This document shows, piece by piece, positions 25,687-32,677 of a stretch of 64,000 nt of DNA. Every line of letters starts with the position of its first letter. Position 1 is the first letter of the stretch. The position numbers and the translations under genes are program-made. The notes below the pieces were generated by a model. That model worked only from the letters and a program-made list of their open reading frames with translations, had not been told where the DNA came from and did not search any database. The DNA lies in contig JAHHGV010000017.1 of NCBI GenBank assembly GCA_019359695.1, positions 91,817 to 155,816 of the forward strand, read 5' to 3'. The DNA comes from Brasilonema angustatum HA4187-MV1. GTDB lineage: Bacteria > Cyanobacteriota > Cyanobacteriia > Cyanobacteriales > Nostocaceae.

Positions 25687-26499
25687 CTATGAACGTTGAA
25701 AACGCAATGCATCAATTGATTGAGCAGTAAGAAAGATGCCGAGAAGAATGTAACTGGCAAATAAAATCAGGCTACTCGTATCGAATATACCTTGTACTAA
25801 GGTATTGTAATGTTTCAGCAATGATAGATGTCCTAGCGCGTCTCCCATAGAACCACCAATATTTTTGGCAATTAAATCAACGAACAAGAGTAATAACATT
25901 AATGCAAATGTGAATACGGCAGACAGAATTGTACTATCTGTCAAAGAAGAAATGAACATTCCCAAAGATAAAATTGCTGCTGCTAGTAAGATGAGTCCTA
26001 AATGTCCTAGTAAGGGTATGGCTGGTGGCATTGGTGGACTTGACGCACTCAAAGCAATGGTTTCTAATCCCATGATCGGCACTACCATTGTGATGAAAAA
26101 TGTCAAAACTCCTAATAATTTACCAACAGCTACTGCCCAGTTTGTCAGTGGTGATGTGGCGAGAAGTTCTAAAGTGCCGCGCTTGCGTTCTTCGGCATAA
26201 AGCCCCATAGAAAGAATTGGCAAGACAAACAACAATAGCCATCCCATTCGATCCAAAAATGCCCTGACAAGTTCGTAAGGAACATCTATTGGTGGAACTG
26301 GCACTCCAAATTGTTGTCCTTGTAAATCTAATGCAGTGACTGTTTGCAGGATACCTTCTGGTCCCATCAAAATCAGCACCAAAAATAACCCAGATAGAAG
26401 CCAAAAAACACCAGCAATTGCATATGCCAAAGGTGATACAAAATAACTCTGTAACTCTCGGCGGTAAATGGCAATAATATTACCCAGTACGACACCCAT
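25687..26499 (-). CDS. ABC-2 type permease (GldF-like)
   Basis: 270 residues with six hydrophobic segments: about 17-40, 70-95, 100-125, 135-165, 175-200 and 240-262. YRRELQSYFVSPLAYAIAGV and YAEERKRGTLELLATSPLTN are the typical ABC-2 permease signatures. It is the membrane partner of the ATPase encoded immediately upstream; the ATPase TAA abuts this ATG with no gap. The following GldG-like gene begins 72 bp later. Confidence 0.9.
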   Translation of the reverse strand: MGVVLGNIIAIYRRELQSYFVSPLAYAIAGVFWLLSGLFLVLILMGPEGILQTVTALDLQGQQFGVPVPPIDVPYELVRAFLDRMGWLLLFVLPILSMGLYAEERKRGTLELLATSPLTNWAVAVGKLLGVLTFFITMVVPIMGLETIALSASSPPMPPAIPLLGHLGLILLAAAILSLGMFISSLTDSTILSAVFTFALMLLLLFVDLIAKNIGGSMGDALGHLSLLKHYNTLVQGIFDTSSLILFASYILLGIFLTAQSIDALRFQRS

Positions 26500-27513
26500 T
26501 TAGGCTGCTTCTCCTTCCTTTGCCTCTGCGATTTCTGTTTCAGTCTCCAAAGTTTTTTCTTCTGTAGTTAGTTGTAAAAATACATCTTCTAGAGTAGCGT
26601 TAACACGCCGCATTTCTAGTAAACCGAATCCTGTTCCGATCAACGCCGCTGCAATATCTTTTCCTGGTTCAGTTCCTGGTTGTGATATCACCCGCAGGTA
26701 TGCTTGGTTTTCCTTTAAGGAGGTATGACTGTGCATTCCCACCGCAGAAATTGATTCGACAAAGTTTACCCCTGCTACATTTTGCAGGACTTGTTTGGCG
26801 AGAGCCGCTTCTCCTTCAATTTCTATTTCATATCCAGAACCTTTTGTCAATTGGTTCATGAGATTGTCGGGTGTATCTGTTGCGACAACTTTCCCACCGT
26901 TGATGATTGCGACACGGCTACAAGTCATGCTCACTTCTGGCAAAATGTGAGTAGAAATAACGATTGTGTGGCTTCCTGCAAGACTTTTAATTAAATTTCG
27001 CACCTCAATGATTTGCCGGGGATCGAGTCCGATTGTGGGTTCATCTAAAATGATGGCTGGTGGATCGTGGACAATTGCTTGAGCAATGCCGACTCTCTGA
27101 CGATATCCTTTAGAAAGTTTGCGAATAATGACGTGACGCTTTTCTTGCAAATTGCAGCGTTCGATTGCTGCTGTGATTTTGGTGGCGCGATCGCCCGCAG
27201 AAACTCCCTTAATCCGCGCCACAAAATACAAAAATCCCTCCACCGTCATCTCTGGATACAACGGCGGCATCTCTGGTAAGTAACCAATCCGTTGCCGCAC
27301 CGACAGAGAATTGTCATGGACATCAAAGCCAGCAATCCGCGCAGTCCCACTCGTCGCAGGCAAATAACCAGCCAAAATTCGCATGGTTGTGGTTTTGCCA
27401 GCACCATTAGGTCCCAAAAACCCCAAAATCTCTCCTGGTTCGACGTCGAAAGTGACATCAGTAATTGCTGAGGTAGAGCCGTATGTTTTACTCAGATGTT
27501 CAACTGAAATCAT
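26500..27513 (-). CDS. ABC transporter ATP-binding protein (GldA/CcmA-like)
   Basis: 337 residues: an ATPase domain to about 220, with Walker A GPNGAGKTT, signature LSKGYRQRVGIAQA, Walker B AIILDEPTIGLD and switch His in VISTHILPE, then a C-terminal extension of about 115 residues ending in an acidic EKTLETETEIAEAKEG tail. It is the first gene of the four-gene operon with GldF-like permease, GldG-like and DUF4340 proteins, and powers that transporter. Upstream lies a repeat-rich region leading to the CRISPR leader. Confidence 0.92.
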   Translation of the reverse strand: MISVEHLSKTYGSTSAITDVTFDVEPGEILGFLGPNGAGKTTTMRILAGYLPATSGTARIAGFDVHDNSLSVRQRIGYLPEMPPLYPEMTVEGFLYFVARIKGVSAGDRATKITAAIERCNLQEKRHVIIRKLSKGYRQRVGIAQAIVHDPPAIILDEPTIGLDPRQIIEVRNLIKSLAGSHTIVISTHILPEVSMTCSRVAIINGGKVVATDTPDNLMNQLTKGSGYEIEIEGEAALAKQVLQNVAGVNFVESISAVGMHSHTSLKENQAYLRVISQPGTEPGKDIAAALIGTGFGLLEMRRVNATLEDVFLQLTTEEKTLETETEIAEAKEGEAA

Positions 27514-27847
27514 CCGTTTTAGCTACGTGCAAATGGTAATTCATCTTTTACAGTTACCAGTTATCAGTTACCAGTTATCAGTGAGCCAGCGCTGCCGGAA
27601 AGTCTCCCTACCTAGGCGACTGCGTATGCGCAAAGCGCACGCCCAAAGGGCTAACGCGTAGCGTCTCCGCAGGAGATACCCGAAGGGTTATCAGGTAGGA
27701 AACGGACTCGTCCACCCCTTGTTCACTGTTTACTGTTCACTGTTCACTGTTCACTGTTTTAACAAACCATGATAAATCACCAAAACAGTTCTGAGCGTTG
27801 AGTACTGAGCAGCTACTGCATCTTTGAGTGTGGAGTCGGTCAAAAAC
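27514..27847. other. Repeat-rich stretch before the CRISPR leader
   Basis: STRR tracts (CAGTTATCAGTTACCAGTTA at about 27556-27582; TGTTCACTGTTTACTGTTCA at about 27718-27758) flank a GC-rich palindromic mosaic at about 27587-27690. No gene is supported. Confidence 0.55.
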
Positions 27848-28091
27848 TTGACAATTATAGGTGAGACATTTTATTTTTAGGGAGTGGGTTGAAATTTTAT
27901 CGACACCACTCGTCCGATCCTTGAAAACCGCATAACTTCGTTGAGTGGTGTCGATTACGCTTGTAGCAAGGTTTCCAGCTTACGAAATGAGAGTTTTATT
28001 GAGAATATTTTTGCCCTTATTGACATTTCAAAAAGTGGTGTCGATTTGGGGGTCTCAAACCCTCTCCTAGTAAGGCTTCTACAAGTGAACT
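27848..28091 (+). promoter_or_regulatory. Probable CRISPR leader
   Basis: Lies immediately upstream of the first repeat, on the side opposite the degenerate repeat. TTGACA (27848-27853) with TTATTT 17 bp later is a plausible promoter. The 13-mer ATCGACACCACTC (27899-27911) is followed by its exact complement GAGTGGTGTCGAT (27943-27955), and a third copy, AGTGGTGTCGAT, is at 28034-28045. Leader function is inferred from position and array polarity. Confidence 0.55.
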
Positions 28092-28779
28092 CTTTACAGA
28101 ACCCTTTCCCTGCAAAGGGATGGAAACACCACCGCAACAGACCCACCAACAGGCCACAGCGTCTTTACAGAACCCTTTCCCTGCAAAGGGATGGAAACAA
28201 TTTGGCCTCTGCGTCTGGACCTGTGATAGTTATGACTTTACAGAACCCTTTCCCTGCAAAGGGATGGAAACAACTCTGCTCTTTGTTCAGCAGGAGTCAT
28301 ATTTTTGCTTTACAGAACCCTTTCCCTGCAAAGGGATGGAAACCACAGGCTGAAATTTTCTCAACATCCAAACAGCGCTGCTTTACAGAACCCTTTCCCT
28401 GCAAAGGGATGGAAACTTGAATATTTCTATTGGTGCAAACCCAGTAGGATCCTTTACAGAACCCTTTCCCTGCAAAGGGATGGAAACGTTGTCTACATTC
28501 ATTATTTTTTAGTGAATAACCATTCTTTACAGAACCCTTTCCCTGCAAAGGGATGGAAACAATCAGCTGCACTTAACAGAATTACTCTGTTAAAATCCTT
28601 TACAGAACCCTTTCCCTGCAAAGGGATGGAAACGCTACCAGATTAGCTAAAGAAGCGTTAGAGCGGATAGACTTTACAAAACCCTTTCCCTGCAAAGGGA
28701 TGGAAACGTAAGAGCACTCATTTCTTCGACAATCTGACGTGTGCTTTACAATACTTATTCCCCGTAAGGGGATGAAAAC
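28092..28779 (+). CRISPR. CRISPR array, 10 repeats of 36 bp, 9 spacers
   Basis: Repeats start at 28092, 28163, 28236, 28308, 28381, 28452, 28525, 28598, 28672 and 28744. The consensus begins CTTTACAGAACCCTTT and ends GCAAAGGGATGGAAAC; an internal CCCTTT/AAAGGG stem is present. Spacers are 35-38 bp and all different. Repeat 9 has one change (ACAAAACC). Repeat 10 keeps both ends (CTTTACA and GGGGATGAAAAC) but replaces the middle with ATTCCCCGTAAGGGGAT, a different stem. The end sequence GGAAAC and the degenerate last repeat place the leader on the left and transcription on the plus strand. No cas gene occurs in the window, so the array depends on Cas proteins encoded elsewhere. Confidence 0.97.
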
Positions 28780-28822
28780 GACTTATGCCGCTAATTCCAT
28801 TGTTAAAACTCACCACTCAAAC

Positions 28823-29000
28823 TGAGATCTTGCACTTGTGCCAACAACCGCCTAGGGTTTAAACCCCAGTCTCATAGTAAAAGTCGTCTAAAGACGACTG
28901 TATAAGCTTTTGAGTCTACTAAAGTAGACTTTAACTGTGAGCCTGGGAATTGATTCCCAGGCGGACGAGGTTATGTTCTTGAGAATGGTGCAAGATCTCA
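28823..29000. mobile_element. 178 bp palindrome-rich MITE
   Basis: Perfect 13 bp terminal inverted repeats TGAGATCTTGCAC (28823-28835) and GTGCAAGATCTCA (28988-29000). Inside are three perfect palindromes: AGTCGTCT-aa-AGACGACT, AGTCTACT-aa-AGTAGACT and CCTGGGAAT-tg-ATTCCCAGG. No coding capacity. A partial relative of its end (GTGCAGGATCTCAGT) is at about 18247. Confidence 0.75.
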
Positions 29001-29012
29001 GCGTTTTTGATA

Positions 29013-29141
29013 ATACCAATTTGAAAAAAGAATGCGACAGATACACACTCCCAACCCCAAGTTTCGTCTCGGCTTTCTTCCGGATTGAATTTTGTTCGCG
29101 TAGCGTGTCCGCAGGACATATTTTGAATTTTGAATTGGTAT
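29013..29141. mobile_element. MITE-like element, about 129 bp, ATACCA termini
   Basis: Ends ATACCAATTTGAAAA and TTTTGAATTGGTAT match at 12 of 14 positions as inverted repeats. The interior has the CGCGTAGCGTGTCCGCAGGACA mosaic. It lies only 12 bp from the preceding MITE and directly before a relic CRISPR repeat. Confidence 0.55.
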
Positions 29142-29142
29142 A

Positions 29143-29169
29143 AGCTCTTCCCCCAACGGGGATCAAAAC
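29143..29169 (+). repeat. Solitary degenerate CRISPR repeat
   Basis: 27 bp with CTTCCCCC-aac-GGGGATCAAAAC match the 3' part of the divergent last array repeat (TATTCCCC-gtaa-GGGGATGAAAAC) at 19 of 27 positions, keeping the CCCC/GGGG stem and AAAAC end. It is probably a remnant separated from the array by the two MITEs. Confidence 0.45.
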
Positions 29170-29269
29170 CTTAATCAGTGTCAAAAAGTTACATAGGTGT
29201 GCTTGTGTAAACGCAGTTGTAAAGTTATTTATGATTGTGATAATTCAAAATTTGTTTATTAGTCACTAA

Positions 29270-31357
29270 ATGGTCAACTCTACCGTCGTTGCCACACTTA
29301 CAATTTATGTCAACCCTACAATTGGCAATGATGCCAATGCTGGGACACGGTTAAATCCCTATAAAACTATTACCCGTGCCCTGAAGGTAACCACAACACC
29401 CAAAGTCATTCAGCTAGCCTGTGGAAGTTACAGTGCTGCTAGTGGTGAAATATTTCCACTGGTGATTCCAGTCGGTGTGATGCTAATCGGTCATGAAGCA
29501 ACCAAAGGTCAAGGAATTGTGATTTTGGGTAGTGGAAAGTATGAAAGCGAAAGTTTTGGGATACAAAATATTACGCTGGTATTACTAAATTATGCTCAAT
29601 TGATGGGCATCACTGTCGTAAATCCTACAAAAAAAGGAACTGGTGTCTGGATTGAATCCACTTCCCCAACTTTGGCTAATAATACTTTTACCAAATGCGG
29701 TCGGGAAGCTGTGTTTGTCAGTGGTAGTGCCGAACCACTGATTCAGGACAATGTATTTCTGCAAAACGGTGTCAGTGGATTGGTTATGGCAGGCGATAGC
29801 AAAGGGGAAGTGCTAAACAATCTTTTTCAAAAAAATCTTTTGGGGATAGCTATTAGTGATAACGCTGTAAACAATGTTTTAAATAATACTTTTTATGATA
29901 ACAGAAATGCGATCGCTCTTTCGCGAAATGCTCGTCCTATCCTGCGAAATAATCTGATCGAAAACAACATTCAAACTGGCTTGTTGGTGAACGGGAATGC
30001 CGCTCCCGACCTAGGCAGTACTCAAAACCCCGGTGGTAATATTTTTCGTAACAACGGACAGTTTGATATCCAAAATGCAACCTCTGCCCACTTACTTTCT
30101 GTTGGTAATAATTTAAACTCTACAAAAAGTAAGGGAATGATAGAGTTTATTAATCCAACAGAAGATATTGTTCCAGTATCAGTTAACACAGATTTTTCTG
30201 ACATGACTGGGCACTGGGCAATAGCCTTTGTAGAAGTTTTACATAAAAATAATTTGATGAACGGCTTTCCTGATGGCACTTTTCGACCTAAAGCGCCTAT
30301 CACTCGTGCTGAGTATGCCGATGTTATTGCTAGGAGCTTTCAGCTACCTCCCGGAAAAAAGATACGCAAATTTACAGATGTCAAACGAGGTTTTTGGGCA
30401 TCGTCAGCTATTGAACGTGCTGCTAGTATGGAGTTTATCAGTGCATTTCCGGATGGGACGTTTCGACCAATGCAAAATTTAACAAGGATTCAAACAATAG
30501 TCTCTCTGGTGAATGGACTCAAATTGAGTGGGGGCAATCCAAATATTTTAGGTCTGTTTGGCGATAGCGCCCAAATTCCTAGTGCTGCAACAAATGCGGT
30601 AGCAGTTGCGACGGAAAATTTATTGATAGTCAATTATCCTGACATAAAACTATTAGAACCACTCAGGGACATCACCCGCGCTGAAGTGGCAGCTTGCATC
30701 TATCAGGCATTAGTAACTAGTGGGAAGCAAAAGCCAATTTCTTCTCCCTACATTGTCAATCCTAACGTGGAGATTGCCTCCGACACGGAGGTTATGACAC
30801 ACTGGGCAGCAGGATTTATCCAAGCATTGCTCAGGATGGGTTTGACTCACGGTTTTGCCTATGAGACTTTTGAACCAGATAAACCAATCACTCGCGCCCA
30901 GTATGCAGCTTTAGTTGCGGTTTGCTTCAACCCAACTGCCAAACATCCTGCAACTGAGTTTACGGATGTGCCAAAGGATTTTTGGGCATATAATGCCATC
31001 AAAATTGCTGCGCAGGCGGGCTTTGTTGGTGGATTTCGCGATCGCACCTTCCGTCCTGAGCAAAATGTTCTCCGATTACAGGTAATCGTCTCTCTGGTGA
31101 ATGGACTTGGTCTGAAAGCCGCTGATAACAACAGCTTACTTGGCTTGAGCGATCATAACATAATTCCTAGCTATGCTCGTTCAGCAGTTGCGACTGCCAC
31201 CCAAAACAAAATTGTTGTGAATTATCCCGATTCTAAACAATTCCACCCAAATCGAGAGGCGACACGGGGGGAAGTGGCTGCTATGGTTTATCAAGCATTA
31301 GTGGCAGTGAGGCAAACTCCCAGCATTAATTCACCTTATATCTTTTCCCATTCTTGA
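29270..31357 (+). CDS. DUF1565 beta-helix protein with two SLH-domain triplets
   Basis: 695 residues. Residues about 10-300 form a DUF1565/right-handed beta-helix (IYVNPTIGNDANAGTRLNPY, then repeated N-x-F-x-x-N turns). From about 308 to 685 come two sets of three S-layer homology motifs (DMTGHWAIAFVEVLHKNNLM, GFPDGTFRPKAPITRAEYAD, FTDVKRGFWASSAIERAA; again from about 505). SLH domains bind cell-wall polymers, so a surface location is expected. Oddly, the frame has no signal peptide and no clear ribosome-binding site before the ATG at 29270, and MITEs lie just upstream; the true N-terminus may have been lost. The next gene starts 13 bp later. Confidence 0.88.
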   Translation: MVNSTVVATLTIYVNPTIGNDANAGTRLNPYKTITRALKVTTTPKVIQLACGSYSAASGEIFPLVIPVGVMLIGHEATKGQGIVILGSGKYESESFGIQNITLVLLNYAQLMGITVVNPTKKGTGVWIESTSPTLANNTFTKCGREAVFVSGSAEPLIQDNVFLQNGVSGLVMAGDSKGEVLNNLFQKNLLGIAISDNAVNNVLNNTFYDNRNAIALSRNARPILRNNLIENNIQTGLLVNGNAAPDLGSTQNPGGNIFRNNGQFDIQNATSAHLLSVGNNLNSTKSKGMIEFINPTEDIVPVSVNTDFSDMTGHWAIAFVEVLHKNNLMNGFPDGTFRPKAPITRAEYADVIARSFQLPPGKKIRKFTDVKRGFWASSAIERAASMEFISAFPDGTFRPMQNLTRIQTIVSLVNGLKLSGGNPNILGLFGDSAQIPSAATNAVAVATENLLIVNYPDIKLLEPLRDITRAEVAACIYQALVTSGKQKPISSPYIVNPNVEIASDTEVMTHWAAGFIQALLRMGLTHGFAYETFEPDKPITRAQYAALVAVCFNPTAKHPATEFTDVPKDFWAYNAIKIAAQAGFVGGFRDRTFRPEQNVLRLQVIVSLVNGLGLKAADNNSLLGLSDHNIIPSYARSAVATATQNKIVVNYPDSKQFHPNREATRGEVAAMVYQALVAVRQTPSINSPYIFSHS

Positions 31358-31370
31358 TTTCAAAAGTAAA

Positions 31371-32252
31371 ATGAATACCACTTCCCCTCTATACTTGGAA
31401 GCACTGACCAAAAAAACTATCGATCAAAACAACATAGGCTGTATGGGATGGGAGCAAGATGTGTACCTGCCTGAAGCCGAGAGTCAGATGTTCACACCAA
31501 ACCCAGACACATCTGCTGACTTGGCAATAGCCCTGCTAACTCATTATAGTTTCGACCTCGGTGGTTATAACGCCAGTGAGATAGTGGGTCTTTGGCAAAA
31601 GCAATACCCAGGGAACTGGCTACACATGGCAGTGATTGAAGCACTTTATCAGGGTCGTTACAAAGCTGTTTCAGTGCAGCAAATATTAACGTGTTGGCAG
31701 CGACGCGGACAAGCAATTTTTCACTTTAACATGGAATTTGAGCGCTTAATTTGCAGCAAATTTCCACAAAGCCTAACGGCACTTCCCCCAATTTCTTCAC
31801 CTTTTGTAGAAACAACAACAGTTGTTGAGGACACTTCGCCCTCGGAATTTGCCCCGCCAGCCCGCTCAACTGTGGACACTGGAACACCCAAATGGCTTCC
31901 CTTGAAGAAAACGTCCGTAGACAAGCAGACATCAGAACACGGGGATACAGGAAAATCACCACCACACCCCATCTCACCCCAACAGCAGTCATCTCAACGC
32001 AGAGAACCGGATCAGGCGAAAACCTCCTCTATGGAAACCCCCAGTTCCGCATCTGCTAACCAAAATGATCAGGATAACTTTCTTCCTGGGGCTACCAACA
32101 ATCCCCCAATTGAGCAATTCACCCCGCAAACAAGCGCAGGATCAGAGTCATTTACATCAAAACTCAAAGCAATTTCTAGTGAAAAGCCGCAGCTTTCTGG
32201 AAAACTACTCCCCAGACGTTCACACAGTTTTATGTCACAAGAAATAGGATAG
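31371..32252 (+). CDS. Conserved cyanobacterial protein with disordered tail, unknown function
   Basis: 293 residues. Residues about 40-125 are ordered, with YNASEIVGLWQKQYPGNWLH, AVIEALYQGRYKAVSVQQIL and FHFNMEFERLIC, a pattern I recall from conserved hypothetical proteins of filamentous cyanobacteria; it looks helical and DnaD-like but the function is unknown. Residues 135-293 are Pro/Ser/Thr/Gln-rich and probably disordered. The ATG at 31371 lies 13 bp after the SLH protein gene, so the two are probably co-transcribed. Confidence 0.75.
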   Translation: MNTTSPLYLEALTKKTIDQNNIGCMGWEQDVYLPEAESQMFTPNPDTSADLAIALLTHYSFDLGGYNASEIVGLWQKQYPGNWLHMAVIEALYQGRYKAVSVQQILTCWQRRGQAIFHFNMEFERLICSKFPQSLTALPPISSPFVETTTVVEDTSPSEFAPPARSTVDTGTPKWLPLKKTSVDKQTSEHGDTGKSPPHPISPQQQSSQRREPDQAKTSSMETPSSASANQNDQDNFLPGATNNPPIEQFTPQTSAGSESFTSKLKAISSEKPQLSGKLLPRRSHSFMSQEIG

Positions 32253-32413
32253 GAGATGATTATAGCTATAGCCGTAGCCAGGTAGATTAGGACATGAACT
32301 AATGAGAAAATACGGACATCACGAGATTTTCAACCCTGTTCCCTGTTCCCTATTCCCTATTCCCTGCTATATTAGTAACACTTCCACGTATGTTTAAAAT
32401 TATATAAAATTAT

Positions 32414-32560
32414 ATGAATCCTGCACGTATCCTCCAGCCTGGTACTAATGATACGTAAGCGCAAATATTTTGAATTACCATTAGCGCCAGCAGACATTCT
32501 CGCCGAATTTGATTGTACTTATGAACGTAAGCGATTAGATTTGCCAAGGTATCAGGGAAG
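32414..32560 (+). pseudogene. Possible frameshifted gene 5' end
   Basis: ATG at 32414 gives MNPARILQPGTNDT then TAA; one base over, the frame continues IRKRKYFELPLAPADILAEF and TYERKRLDLPRYQGS before running into an STRR tract (about 32625-32675). The second part has the composition of real protein, so a broken gene is likelier than chance. I do not recognise the family. Confidence 0.3.
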
Positions 32561-32677
32561 TATTAAATGTATGGAGAGAGAAACTTCTTCCATCAACCCA
32601 GAAGCAAAATGTTCAACAGTGAACAGTGAACTGATAACTGTTCACTGTTTACTGTTTACTGATAACTGTTCACTGAT

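Noticed and set aside
27941..28646. Open frames on both strands with repeated QNPFPAKGW-type peptides
   Set aside because: These are translations of the CRISPR repeats, not proteins.
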